From Vibrio genomosp. F10 str. ZF-129 (GTDB lineage: Bacteria; Pseudomonadota; Gammaproteobacteria; Enterobacterales; Vibrionaceae), in assembly GCF_000287055.2 (NCBI RefSeq), contig NZ_AJYQ02000094.1, forward strand, positions 1-64,000: a stretch of DNA of 64,000 nt, written 5' to 3'. The notes beneath the pieces are model-generated. The model was not told where the DNA came from, did no database searches, and worked only from the letters and a program-made list of their open reading frames with translations. How positions within the stretch are numbered: position 1 is the first letter of the stretch; every line of letters starts with the position of its first letter. A program made the translations under genes and the position numbers. Positions 19,641 to 29,321 of this stretch are shown here, in pieces.

Positions 19641-21266
19641 ATGAACGAAAAAAATACTTTATGGAAAACCAGTAGTGCAGGCTTGGCCCTGCTACTGGTT
19701 TTGCCGATCTTAGCGATCTTCTATACCTCAATGGGTGACACCGATGAGGTATTTTCACATCTGATGTCGACGGTTATGCCTACGTATATTTACAATACGG
19801 TGGTACTGACGTTTGGCGTGATGCTACTGTCTTTGCTCCTTGGTATTCCGAGTGCATGGTTTATGGCTATGTGTCGTTTACCCAGCGAAGGCATTTTACA
19901 ATGGGCCTTAGTGCTTCCCTTAGCCATGCCTGGTTATATTATTGGATATATTTTCACTGACTGGTTTGATTTTGCTGGACCTATTCAGATCTTACTGAGA
20001 AACCTAACAGGGTGGGGACCTGGTGAATACTGGTTTCCTGATATTCGTACCTTAACGGGTGCAACGGTTGTGCTTTCCTTGGTGTTGTACCCATACGTTT
20101 ATCTGTTGTGTCGCGCTGCATTTATGGAGCAAAACGCCTCTCTGCTTCAATCGGCGAGACTGCTAAAGTGCACACCTTGGGAAAGCTTTAAACGCATTTC
20201 TTTACCTCTTGTTCGCCCTTCAATAGCGGTGGGTTTATCATTAGTTGCGATGGAAACCATTGGTGACTTTGGAACGGTAAACTACTTCGCAGTTAGCACG
20301 TTAACCACCGCTGTTTATGACACGTGGTTAGGGTATTCAAACCTGAATGCCGCTGCAAAAATTTCAGCATTAATGCTCGTGATGGTAATTTTACTCTTGA
20401 GCACCGAGCGTTATAGCCGGAGAAAGCAGAAGTTATTCCAAAATCAATTCAGTAGCCGAGAAGACATACGCTACCAGTTAAGCGGGTGGAAGAAATGGGC
20501 GGCGCTAAGTTGGTGCTGGGGACTCGTGTCTGTTGCTTTTATCTTACCGCTATTGCAGCTATGTATTTATGCGTTTAAATACTTTGAGCAAAGCTGGAGC
20601 TCAGAATTCAGAGGGTACGCGATCAACAGTTTACAAGTATCAGTGATTGCCGCCATTTTAGGTGTCTGTATTGCTTTGATCGTCAACTTTTCTCATCGAG
20701 TCAATCCTGGTCGTGGCAGTCTTGCGTGTATGCGTTTATCCTCTATGGGGTATGCGGTTCCAGGAACGGTATTAGCCATTGGGGTTCTTGTACCTGTGCT
20801 CTTTATGGACCACTTTGTGAACGACATTGCTCGATTGATGGAGTGGCAGCGCCCTGGGTTGGTTTTCTCAGGATCGATGTTTGCTTTGATTGCAGCGCTG
20901 GTCGTTCGCTTTTCTGCGGTCGCTATTGGCAGTGTAGAGAGCAGTTTAAGCAAAATCCCACCCTCATTAGACATGGCGGCGAGAACAATGGGCTGCAACT
21001 CCAATAAGATGTTATGGCGCGTGCATTTTCCATTGGTGCGTCGTGGGGCTTTAATTGCCGGTCTATTAGTGTTTATTGAATCAATGAAAGAACTCAATGC
21101 TGCAATATTGTTGAGGCCGTTCAATTTTGAAACGTTGGCAACTTATGTCTATAACTACGCTTCAGATGAGCATTTAGAACTAGCAGCAATGCCTGCTGTA
21201 TTGTTAGTCCTTGTGGGGCTTATTCCCCTTGTTATTGTCAATCGTTCGTTGGAGAAAACACACTGA
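19641..21266 (+). CDS. fbpB: Fe(III) ABC transporter permease, fused double domain
   Basis: Inner-membrane permease of the ferric importer. The 541 residues hold two BPD_transp_1 domains in tandem, about twelve membrane segments in all. Each half has an EAA-type loop: SFKRISLPLVRPSIAVG near residue 185 and KMLWRVHFPLVRRGALIAG near 455, where FbpC docks. ATG 19641 follows the fbpA attenuator by about 65 bases; the nearest ribosome site is weak. The stop overlaps the fbpC ATG by one base (TGATG), implying coupled translation. Confidence 0.94.
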   Translation: MNEKNTLWKTSSAGLALLLVLPILAIFYTSMGDTDEVFSHLMSTVMPTYIYNTVVLTFGVMLLSLLLGIPSAWFMAMCRLPSEGILQWALVLPLAMPGYIIGYIFTDWFDFAGPIQILLRNLTGWGPGEYWFPDIRTLTGATVVLSLVLYPYVYLLCRAAFMEQNASLLQSARLLKCTPWESFKRISLPLVRPSIAVGLSLVAMETIGDFGTVNYFAVSTLTTAVYDTWLGYSNLNAAAKISALMLVMVILLLSTERYSRRKQKLFQNQFSSREDIRYQLSGWKKWAALSWCWGLVSVAFILPLLQLCIYAFKYFEQSWSSEFRGYAINSLQVSVIAAILGVCIALIVNFSHRVNPGRGSLACMRLSSMGYAVPGTVLAIGVLVPVLFMDHFVNDIARLMEWQRPGLVFSGSMFALIAALVVRFSAVAIGSVESSLSKIPPSLDMAARTMGCNSNKMLWRVHFPLVRRGALIAGLLVFIESMKELNAAILLRPFNFETLATYVYNYASDEHLELAAMPAVLLVLVGLIPLVIVNRSLEKTH

Positions 21267-22294
21267 TGAGTTGTGCGTTGTCGATTCAAAATTTAACGTG
21301 TAAGTACGATACTCAAACAGTGCTTGAGCAATTATCTTTAGAAGTGAAGCAAGGTGAAATCGTCTGCTTACTAGGGGCGAGCGGTTGTGGCAAAACCACA
21401 CTACTAAAAGCGATCGCGGGTTTGTTGCCTTTAAGTTCAGGTGAAATGAGCCTGAACTGCATGACCATTGATGATGGTAAGAATTGGCTGCCACCGGAGC
21501 AGCGTAATATTGGAATGATTTTCCAGGATTATGCTCTATTTCCTCATTTAACCGTGAGTGAAAATGTTGGCTTTGGGCTGAGAGACCAATCTAAGCATGA
21601 CAAAGTTCATAAAGTAAAAGAGATGCTGGATCTTGTTCACTTAGCTGGATACGAAGATCGCTTTCCTCATCAGCTTTCTGGTGGGCAACAACAACGCGTT
21701 GCGATCGCTCGTACGTTAGCTTACAAACCCGATTTACTTTTACTGGATGAACCCTTTTCTAATATTGACACTCAGGTTCGTCATGAGTTGATCGCTGAAA
21801 TTAGACGTATTTTTAAATCCCAAGGTGTGACGGCCATTTTTGTCACTCACAGTCGGGAGGAAGCGTTTGCTTTTTCCGATAAGATGGCGGTTATGAATCA
21901 TGGGATTATTGAGCAGTATGGAACTGCCACCGAACTGTACTACCACCCATCAAGCAAATTTGTGGCTGATTTCCTAGGTGGTGGAAGCTACTTACCTGCG
22001 GTGCGCTTGTCTAAAGGCGAGTTTGAATCGGCGCTCGGTGTGGTTGCGGCAACAGCAAGGCATACGATTGATGTAGGTAGTGATTGCGAACTATTGCTGC
22101 GTCCTCAGCATGTTCAAATTGAAGCGGCTGAAGAGAGTGATGTGAGAGTCCTAGAGCAGCACTTTATGGGTGATCATTGCCGTTATATCGTTGAAGTGAA
22201 AGGCAACAAGTTGCTAGCAAGCTCGGTTCAGGCGCTTTCGATTGGACAGCCTGTTACCGTCGCATTGCATGATGAAGGCATTTTAGCGTTTTAA
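21266..22294 (+). CDS. fbpC: Fe(III) ABC transporter ATP-binding protein
   Basis: ATPase of the FbpABC iron importer. The 342 residues include Walker A LLGASGCGKTTLL, the Q-loop in IFQDYALFPHL, signature LSGGQQQRVAIARTLA, Walker B LLLLDEPFSNID and the switch histidine in FVTHSREEAF. A C-terminal domain of about 110 residues (TOBE-like, ending VALHDEGILAF) follows. Last gene of the operon; converges with the small RHH gene only 19 bases away. Confidence 0.94.
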   Translation: MSCALSIQNLTCKYDTQTVLEQLSLEVKQGEIVCLLGASGCGKTTLLKAIAGLLPLSSGEMSLNCMTIDDGKNWLPPEQRNIGMIFQDYALFPHLTVSENVGFGLRDQSKHDKVHKVKEMLDLVHLAGYEDRFPHQLSGGQQQRVAIARTLAYKPDLLLLDEPFSNIDTQVRHELIAEIRRIFKSQGVTAIFVTHSREEAFAFSDKMAVMNHGIIEQYGTATELYYHPSSKFVADFLGGGSYLPAVRLSKGEFESALGVVAATARHTIDVGSDCELLLRPQHVQIEAAEESDVRVLEQHFMGDHCRYIVEVKGNKLLASSVQALSIGQPVTVALHDEGILAF

Positions 22295-22313
22295 CGAAAT
22301 ATGTTCCCTTGGC

Positions 22314-22589
22314 TTATAAGCGTATTCTCTTACCGCCATTGAGGTACGTTGTGCAGGCGACTCGTAGCAAAGAGGTGAAGTTACCAAGTTCACCTCTTCT
22401 TTGAATAACCTCACGGTAGATTCGGGTTAGGAATTCAGCAACCGAGATATCAGATTCTCCGGCGATATCTTCGATCACTTTCCAAAATACAGCTTCAAGC
22501 CTGATACTGGTAACGACACCGTCGATTCGAACAGAACGAGATTTTAGTTCAAAGAGCGTGTCTTCTGCACCCGAATATATCTCACACAT
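22314..22589 (-). CDS. Small ribbon-helix-helix domain protein
   Basis: A 91-residue protein starting at ATG 22589, preceded by an excellent GGAGGA site; an upstream in-frame start at 22613 lacks one. The segment KSRSVRIDGVVTSIRLEAVFWKVIEDIAGESDISVAEFLTRIYREVI has the short strand followed by two helices typical of ribbon-helix-helix DNA-binding proteins (RHH_4 type). Such proteins may act as repressors or as parts of antitoxin-like pairs, but I see no toxin partner beside it. It lies convergent to fbpC, with the DJ-1 protein 71 bases upstream on the same strand. Function unknown. Confidence 0.72.
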   Translation of the reverse strand: MCEIYSGAEDTLFELKSRSVRIDGVVTSIRLEAVFWKVIEDIAGESDISVAEFLTRIYREVIQRRGELGNFTSLLRVACTTYLNGGKRIRL

Positions 22590-22659
22590 TTTGTTCTCCT
22601 CCGATAATGACACCGTATCAGCTTAATGGTTTCTCCAGACAAATCACTACATCTTTAGT

Positions 22660-23220
22660 CTAAAGCAACTGTTGATTGAATTGTGCCAGCCAAGCGGGAT
22701 GAGCTGGCCATGCTGGTGCAGTAACAAATATACCATCAGTAACTGCCTGATCCATTGGGATATCCGCGTAGTGAGCACCAGCAAGTTCAACTTCAGGAGC
22801 ACAGGCAGGATATGCAGAGATAGATTTACCTTGAATGATGTTGGCGGCGCTCAGTAATTGGGCGCCGTGACATATGGAAGCGATTGGTTTTTTCTCATTG
22901 GCGAATGCTTGGATAAGTTCAATCACACTGGCATTCATGCGTAAATATTCTGGGGCTCTTCCTCCCGGGAGTACTAACGCATCGAATTGTGATGAGGAAG
23001 CACCGTCGTAATTCGCATTGAGTGTAAACAAGTGGCCTGGTTTTTCAGTATAGGTTTGATCCCCTTCAAAATCATGGATGGCCGTTTTAATCGTGTCGCC
23101 AACTCGTTTATCAGGGCAAACAACACTGACGGTGTGCCCAACCATACCTAACGCTTGAAAAGGGACCATTAGTTCATAGTCCTCTACAAAATCACCAGCC
23201 AAAATGAGTATACGTGCCAT
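22660..23220 (-). CDS. DJ-1/PfpI family protein
   Basis: A 186-residue protein of the DJ-1/PfpI/glutamine amidotransferase-like fold. ATG at 23220 is chosen over a TTG six bases upstream because a GGA site is better spaced. Motifs: N-terminal ARILILAGDFVEDYELMVPF, an acidic residue in the GDFVEDYE loop, LVLPGGRAPEYLR, and the nucleophile elbow SICHGAQLL with the conserved cysteine. Members act as chaperones, glyoxalases or peptidases; which applies here cannot be told from sequence. It stands alone between fbpC and the chitobiose operon terminator. Confidence 0.88.
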   Translation of the reverse strand: MARILILAGDFVEDYELMVPFQALGMVGHTVSVVCPDKRVGDTIKTAIHDFEGDQTYTEKPGHLFTLNANYDGASSSQFDALVLPGGRAPEYLRMNASVIELIQAFANEKKPIASICHGAQLLSAANIIQGKSISAYPACAPEVELAGAHYADIPMDQAVTDGIFVTAPAWPAHPAWLAQFNQQLL

Positions 23221-23313
23221 GTTCAAATTTCCATATTGAGTTGAATGAGGCTCTAAGTTAACAATTCGTTTACATTCTGTGGTAGTAGTCGGTTACTACA
23301 TTATGGAAATCGA

Positions 23314-23338
23314 CAAAAAAGCCCGGCTTTCGCCGGGC
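23314..23338 (-). terminator. Terminator of the chitobiose operon
   Basis: On the minus strand, GCCCGGC and GCCGGGC form a 7-bp GC stem with a 4-base loop, followed by six T residues, 64 bases after the phosphohexomutase stop. Confidence 0.92.
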
Positions 23339-23402
23339 AAATGTGTTCTTCACCTATAGGGTGCTCAATTTGAGCGTTAAGTAGGTAAAAGTGTTTACAT
23401 CA

Positions 23403-24815
23403 TTAAAGTGATAGAAACTCTTTCACCTGTTGAAGAACACGTTCTGCAGTGTCTTTGTCTTGCATTTCTGCAAAAATTCTTAATAAAGGCTCTGTGCCTG
23501 AAAAACGAGCAATGACCCAACCGCCGTTCTTAAAGTAGACTTTGGCACCATCGTCATAGCTGACTTTTTCAATCTCGTATTCGAATTCTGGCAGCTGCTT
23601 TTCAACGTATATTTTGTTGTAAAGCGCTTCTTTTTCAGACGCCTTGAATGTACAGTCGCCCTCGGCCGTGTAGGCGTATCCGTATTTGCCGTAGATCTCA
23701 TCAAGCATTTCTGACAATTTCTTGCCTGTCACTGAGATCATTTCAACTAATAAACTCGATGCAAACACGCCATCTTTACCAAGAATGTGACCTCGAATGG
23801 TCAAGCCACCTGAGCTTTCACCACCAATCAAAGAGTCATCCGCTTCCATCTGTGAGCTAATATGCTTAAAGCCGACAGGAACCTCAAAGCTTTTCTCCCC
23901 GTGGTCTGCCGCAATTTTATCCAGAATGTGAGTCGTTGCGATGTTGCGAACCACAGAGCCTTTCCAGCCCTTGTACTCAAGTAAGTAGTAATAAAGCAGG
24001 ATAAGAACTTCATTAGGGTGGATGAAGTGACCTTTTTCATCGATGATGCCCAGTCTATCGGCATCGCCATCGGTACCAATACCAATGTCGTAGCCTTCCG
24101 CTGCCACCAAATGTTTCAGACGATAGAGTGTTGCCGCATTCGGCGAAGGCATTAACCCACCAAAATCCGGGTTCTTACCATCATTGATAACGTCTACATC
24201 ACAGCGACCATTAATAAGCACCGTTTGAAGTGCGTTTTTAGCCACACCAAACATCGGGTCAATGAGCACGCGTAGGTTGGCTTTTTTTATCGCTTCAATA
24301 TCAATAAAATTAATAATTGAATCAACAAATGCGTTCATTGGATTGATAATGACCACAGACTTATCATTCAGAGCTTGTTCAAAATCGACCGACTTCACAT
24401 CAGCTAGAGTCAGTTGGCTGATTTGGTCTTCAACTTTCTGAGTGATGATCTCATCCGCGTCTCGTCCACCTTCAATGAAGATTTTGATGCCGTTGTAATC
24501 TGCGGGGTTATGCGATGCCGTGATACAGGCTGAATAAGCACAGCCGATTTCTTTCGCTTGGAACATAACGATAGGGGTTGGGACAAATTTATCGATAAAG
24601 CTGACTGGAATATTGTTCGCTGCTAATACTTCAGCAAACCAACGACCGGCTTTATCCGAAAGAAAACGACGGTCATAGCCGACGATGAACCCTTTGTCTG
24701 CGACCTGTTCGTTATTAATGATATTTGACAGTGCTTGTGCAACGAGACGAACGTTGTCTTTGGTAAACTCTTCGCCAATAAATGCGCGCCAGCCACCAGT
24801 ACCAAATTTGATCAT
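23403..24815 (-). CDS. Phosphohexomutase of the chitobiose operon
   Basis: Alpha-D-phosphohexomutase (phosphoglucomutase/phosphomannomutase family). The 470 residues have the four family signatures: the phosphoserine loop TASHNPADYNG near 100, the metal loop GTDGDADRLG near 245, the sugar loop GGESSGG near 325 and the phosphate loop RFSGTEPLLRIF near 445. In this operon the likely substrate is the GlcNAc-1-phosphate released by chitobiose phosphorylase, converted to GlcNAc-6-phosphate; this is inferred from context. It is distinct from GlmM, which is also in this window. It is the last gene of the operon, 83 bases after the GH94 gene. Confidence 0.92.
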   Translation of the reverse strand: MIKFGTGGWRAFIGEEFTKDNVRLVAQALSNIINNEQVADKGFIVGYDRRFLSDKAGRWFAEVLAANNIPVSFIDKFVPTPIVMFQAKEIGCAYSACITASHNPADYNGIKIFIEGGRDADEIITQKVEDQISQLTLADVKSVDFEQALNDKSVVIINPMNAFVDSIINFIDIEAIKKANLRVLIDPMFGVAKNALQTVLINGRCDVDVINDGKNPDFGGLMPSPNAATLYRLKHLVAAEGYDIGIGTDGDADRLGIIDEKGHFIHPNEVLILLYYYLLEYKGWKGSVVRNIATTHILDKIAADHGEKSFEVPVGFKHISSQMEADDSLIGGESSGGLTIRGHILGKDGVFASSLLVEMISVTGKKLSEMLDEIYGKYGYAYTAEGDCTFKASEKEALYNKIYVEKQLPEFEYEIEKVSYDDGAKVYFKNGGWVIARFSGTEPLLRIFAEMQDKDTAERVLQQVKEFLSL

Positions 24816-24898
24816 GATTGAATCCTTTTAGATTCTGAACATACCTGCCTCTAGTATTGGAGGCAGGTGATGATCAGTCACGAGAGTGAATCTAGCGA

Positions 24899-27304
24899 TT
24901 AGCCAAGAGTGACGATAACGTCGTTAACACTGCCATCTGCTTGAACTGGGATTGCACCTTCAACAGGTTGACCGTTAAGTGTCATTGACTTAACCCCTTT
25001 GCTTACTGAGCTTGGGTTTTCAACTTTGATGTTGTAAGTGGCACCGCGCCATTGGCGAGTCACCTCAAATCCAGGCCAGTCAGTTGGAATACATGGATCA
25101 ACAGTCAGACCCTCATAGCCCACACGAACACCGAGAATAAAGTTGGTCACTGCGAAGTAAGCCCAGCCAGAAGTACCCGTTAGCCAAGGGTGATTCGCTC
25201 GACCGTGATCTTGGTGATCGCGTCCCATGATAAACTGAACGTATGAGTAAGGTTCTGCGATACGCTTATCGATCATGTCGTTTTGGTTGTATGGGTTAAG
25301 TGCATCGTAAAACTTCATTGCACGGTCACCACGACCTAGCTTCGCTTCTGCAACCCATGCCCATGGGTTAGGGTGAGAGAAGATAGCACCGTTCTCTTTA
25401 ACGCCTTGGTAAACGCGTGTGACAAAACCGATGTCGTCGTTTGGTGTTGCGAACGAAGGTGCGTTTAGGTGCAAGCCATACTCTGAATATAGGTTCTCAT
25501 CAACCGCGTCCATGGCTTTTTCACCACGCTCTTGAGACACCGCACCAGATAATACCGCAAGGGTATTTGATTCAAGGTGAATGCGACCTTCTGTCTGCTG
25601 AGCAGTACCGATCTTCTCACCGTTCTTAGTCAAACCACGAATGTACCAGCCACCTTCGTCATCCCATAAGTGAGTTTCACAGGCTTCACGTACGTTCGCA
25701 GCCATTTCGGTGTATTTAGCCACGTCAGCATCGTTACTACGGTATTTTGCTAAATCGAGGAACTCTTGCAGTGCCCAGAAATGTAGGAACGAAACCATTG
25801 ACGACTCGCCACCACCTAAGTTCAAGCAGTCATTCCAGTCTGCACGCAGACCTTTACAGATACCTGTTTGACCCACGTATTCAGCAGAGAAATCAAGCGC
25901 TGCTTTCATATGTTCATAAACGGTTGCTTCGCCGCCATCTGCGTATGGAATCACTTCGTCAAAGAAGCTCTCTTCGCCGGTTTCCATTACATACTTACAA
26001 ATCGTTGGAACGATCCACAGGTGATCATCAGAGCAGGTGTCATCAATTCCGTGGATCTTGTCATCATCTGATGGCGTAGGAACGACCGTAGGTGATTTTG
26101 ATGGTTCAACATCGGCTTTCTCAGGATCAAACCAATCTGGATCAAAGAGGTGCAGACCGTAGCCCGCTTTGACTTGACCGCGTAATAGATCAACCAAGCG
26201 CTTGCGCGTCATTTCTGGGTTAGCATGAGGCACCGAAATCGCATCTTGCGCGGTATCACGGTAACCAAGACCTGTACGCCCGCCTACTTCAATAAATGAA
26301 GCAAAGCGAGACCAGACGACACATGTTTCAGCTTGGTATAGGGTCCAAGCGTTGATCATGGTATCTAGGCCTTCATTTGGCGATTTAACTTGGAATTTTT
26401 CACAGCGTTCATTCCAGTGATCTTTAATACCAGCGAAAGCCGCATCAACATTGGCAACGTCTTGGTATTTTTCACGTAGACGATCGCCATTGCCTTTACC
26501 AATACCCAGGATGTAAGCAAAACGAACTTCTTCGCCTGGTTGAATCGTAAACTGCTTATGTAACGAGCCACAGTGGTTGTAACAAGTTTGAGCACTGTTT
26601 GAGCATCGACCGTTTTCTACAGCAATCGGGTTCGCTTCATCACGGTAAAGACCTAAGAAGCTATCGCGTTGGCCATCGTATGAATCTGGGTCAAAGGTAG
26701 AAGCAAGGTAGTAGAAGCCTTCAAAGTCGTTGGTGTTGTAATACAGATCGTATTCTAGAACGCCATCTTTATATGCAGTCCCAGCAGAGTAAAGAGACAT
26801 CTGGTGGTTTTGGTTATCCGATTGAATATGGCTAAATGAGAACTCAACAAACGAGAACGCGCTGATGGTACGTGGCTTGTCAGACGTGTTTTTAATCACC
26901 ACATCCCAAACCTCTGCGTCTTCGCCTTTAGGTACAAAGAGCGTTTTCTCAGCAGTAATGCCGTTGTATTCACACTTGAATTTAGAGTAAGAAAGACCAT
27001 GACGAACCTCGTAGTTCGCTTCGTCTAGGCTTTTAGCAACAGGCTGCCATGAAATTGACCAGTAATCACCCGTTTCATCATCACGAAGGTAAACATAGTG
27101 CCCCGGGCGATCAAACGATGCATTGGGTCTAAACTTAGTGACTCGGTTGTATTCCGGTGAGTTGTAGAATGAGTAACCGCCTGCATTGTGTGAAATAACA
27201 GTACAGAATTTTTCAGTACCTAGGTAGTTAGTCCAAGGTGCTGGAACGTCAGGTCTAGTGATGACGTATTCACGATTCTCATTATCGAAATAGCCGTATT
27301 TCAT
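24899..27304 (-). CDS. chbP: N,N'-diacetylchitobiose phosphorylase (GH94)
   Basis: Splits (GlcNAc)2 with phosphate into GlcNAc-1-phosphate and GlcNAc, saving ATP; cytoplasmic. At 801 residues it has the length of the studied Vibrio proteolyticus enzyme, and the catalytic acid D492 sits at the same number, within RADWNDC. Other GH94 landmarks are GYRDTAQD near 347, SDDHLW near 425 and GGTSGWAYFA-like GTSGWAYFA near 728. The closely related cellobiose phosphorylases have a different specificity; the chitin-operon context favours chitobiose. It lies between the GH20 and mutase genes. Confidence 0.95.
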   Translation of the reverse strand: MKYGYFDNENREYVITRPDVPAPWTNYLGTEKFCTVISHNAGGYSFYNSPEYNRVTKFRPNASFDRPGHYVYLRDDETGDYWSISWQPVAKSLDEANYEVRHGLSYSKFKCEYNGITAEKTLFVPKGEDAEVWDVVIKNTSDKPRTISAFSFVEFSFSHIQSDNQNHQMSLYSAGTAYKDGVLEYDLYYNTNDFEGFYYLASTFDPDSYDGQRDSFLGLYRDEANPIAVENGRCSNSAQTCYNHCGSLHKQFTIQPGEEVRFAYILGIGKGNGDRLREKYQDVANVDAAFAGIKDHWNERCEKFQVKSPNEGLDTMINAWTLYQAETCVVWSRFASFIEVGGRTGLGYRDTAQDAISVPHANPEMTRKRLVDLLRGQVKAGYGLHLFDPDWFDPEKADVEPSKSPTVVPTPSDDDKIHGIDDTCSDDHLWIVPTICKYVMETGEESFFDEVIPYADGGEATVYEHMKAALDFSAEYVGQTGICKGLRADWNDCLNLGGGESSMVSFLHFWALQEFLDLAKYRSNDADVAKYTEMAANVREACETHLWDDEGGWYIRGLTKNGEKIGTAQQTEGRIHLESNTLAVLSGAVSQERGEKAMDAVDENLYSEYGLHLNAPSFATPNDDIGFVTRVYQGVKENGAIFSHPNPWAWVAEAKLGRGDRAMKFYDALNPYNQNDMIDKRIAEPYSYVQFIMGRDHQDHGRANHPWLTGTSGWAYFAVTNFILGVRVGYEGLTVDPCIPTDWPGFEVTRQWRGATYNIKVENPSSVSKGVKSMTLNGQPVEGAIPVQADGSVNDVIVTLG

Positions 27305-27390
27305 GGTTCTATCCTTTTATATAAGCTGTAAACTTAACAGCTAAACATCATGCTAGTGAAAGTGGTTAAGAGTCATGGTGACTCATCGAT

Positions 27391-29313
27391 TTAGTCTTTT
27401 TTCCACGGTGAGCAATATTGAATGCCGTGCTTATTAAGCAAGGGTAATTGCCCTTTTAACCGGGTTAGATAATTATTCCAATCTCGTTGAGGTTTGTTGG
27501 TCCAACACGCTTCAGCCATAGCGGTTAAACGTGGGAATATCATGTAATCCATGCGTTCTTGAGTGGTGACAATTTCACACCAAAGTGCACATTGAATACC
27601 GAGTATGCGTTTCTTTATTGGGTCGCTATCAGGAATTTCAGCCAGTGGCTCATAGCGGTAAGCTTGCTCTAGTGGCAGAACATTTGCCCAGTCGACACCG
27701 GGTTCTTCTGGCGCGTAATCTTGTGCCATATCGAGATAGGTATGTTGAGCTGGTTGTAAAACAACATCAAACCCTTGCTTAGCACATTTCAGCGCCGCTT
27801 CTTCACTCAACCAAGAATAAATAACGGTTTCTTTACTGACTTTGTCCCCATGCTGAGCTTCTTCCCAACCCACCATTCTTTTTCCTAGTGAGCGTAGTTT
27901 CTTTTCAGCAAAACGAAGTAAGTGCCCCTGTAATTCTTTCGTGTCGGTATAGCCTTGCTGTTTCATTAGTGCTTGGCATTTTGCACTTTTTTCCCATACA
28001 CCATGAGGCACTTCATCGGCGCCAATATGTACCCATTTTGATGGAAACAGTTCAGCCACTTCTTCAAGCACTCGCTCTAAGAACTCATAAGTCCCCTCTA
28101 GGCCGGGTGACAGCACGTTATCCGTATAGTTTTGAATGCTGCGATATTGAGATTGATCAGCACTGTCAACAAGAAGATCTGGCAATGCTTTGATGGCAGC
28201 ACGGCAGTGCCCAGGAACATCAATCTCAGGGATGATGGTAATGCCACGTTGCTCTGCAAAGGCGATGACGTGTTTGATCTCTTCTTGAGTGTAATAACCA
28301 CTATAAACTTGATCGATGTGACTAAATTGAGGCTCTAGAGCTGACTGCTGTGACCGACTTGCCCCGACGTCTGTTAACTGTGGAAAAGCCTTAATTTCAA
28401 CGCGCCAACCTTCATCATCGGTAAGGTGCCAATGAAAGGTATTAAACTTATAGTGAGCCAGTTGGTTAATCAGCCGTTTGACTCGTTCAACGGGGTGAAA
28501 ATGACGCGAGCAATCAAGCATCATGCCGCGGTATTTAAAGCGCGGTGAATCGCTGATTTTTACGTAAGGCGCGCTGAGTTGGTTATCTTCACTCGTTGCT
28601 TTTAAAAGCTGCATAAAAGTGGCGCTGGCATGCACAAATCCAGACGCTGAATTCGCTTCTAAACAGGCACCTGTTTGGTCAATGGTCAGCTGGTAATTAC
28701 CCTCGTCAAGAATCGGGTTTGTTCTATATCGAATATCGCCTTTGCCAATAGATTGCATACTAAAATCAAACAGCGTATTGAGCTCAACTTGCAGCCAAGT
28801 TGCGGCTTCTTCTGCTCGGCTAGTGAGAAGTGTAATTTGACTCTTTTTATTGAATACGTAATGACCCGGTAAAACGTCTAACTTTACGGGCTGTGGAATG
28901 ATCGCGATCTCCGCAGCAGCCACGTCAGGCATGTCAGCGCGTTTTCTGTGTGGTGAAGCCAGCGCGATAGGGGTTATAGCAACGCTATGGTGCTCATCTG
29001 TTTCGGCGTCAATGAGCACCGCACCTTTAAGGCCATCGGTATAAAAACGAAGTGGGGCAGTGTTGATGCTAAATTCACAATAAAAGTGTGCATTCGCTTT
29101 GAGGGTTTCTTGTTTTGGTGTTAACACACAGAAACTGCCAATTTGATTCAATACCCCATTGGACAAACTATCAGGCTGGATAAACCGATCCATAATAAAA
29201 TTGAACGACCAATTGTTGATGTCTTGATCACTTAAATTGTGTAGCGTAAGTCCAAATCGGCAAAACTGTTTTTGCTCCGAAAGTACTGCTAAATCGACGC
29301 GGTAACTCATCAT
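27391..29313 (-). CDS. Beta-N-acetylhexosaminidase (GH20)
   Basis: Removes GlcNAc from non-reducing ends of chitooligosaccharides. The 640 residues have an N-terminal region of about 240 residues with a GH20b-like fold, then the barrel. The catalytic Asp-Glu pair is in HIGADEVPHG, and the RGMMLDCSRHFHP and HWHLTDDEGWRVE segments are present. No signal peptide is seen, so the protein is probably cytoplasmic, hydrolysing imported chitobiose in parallel with ChbP. Two adjacent ATG codons lie at 29313 and 29310; GAGG suits the first. The gap to the kinase is 8 bases. Confidence 0.94.
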   Translation of the reverse strand: MMSYRVDLAVLSEQKQFCRFGLTLHNLSDQDINNWSFNFIMDRFIQPDSLSNGVLNQIGSFCVLTPKQETLKANAHFYCEFSINTAPLRFYTDGLKGAVLIDAETDEHHSVAITPIALASPHRKRADMPDVAAAEIAIIPQPVKLDVLPGHYVFNKKSQITLLTSRAEEAATWLQVELNTLFDFSMQSIGKGDIRYRTNPILDEGNYQLTIDQTGACLEANSASGFVHASATFMQLLKATSEDNQLSAPYVKISDSPRFKYRGMMLDCSRHFHPVERVKRLINQLAHYKFNTFHWHLTDDEGWRVEIKAFPQLTDVGASRSQQSALEPQFSHIDQVYSGYYTQEEIKHVIAFAEQRGITIIPEIDVPGHCRAAIKALPDLLVDSADQSQYRSIQNYTDNVLSPGLEGTYEFLERVLEEVAELFPSKWVHIGADEVPHGVWEKSAKCQALMKQQGYTDTKELQGHLLRFAEKKLRSLGKRMVGWEEAQHGDKVSKETVIYSWLSEEAALKCAKQGFDVVLQPAQHTYLDMAQDYAPEEPGVDWANVLPLEQAYRYEPLAEIPDSDPIKKRILGIQCALWCEIVTTQERMDYMIFPRLTAMAEACWTNKPQRDWNNYLTRLKGQLPLLNKHGIQYCSPWKKD

Positions 29314-29321
29314 GTGGATCC

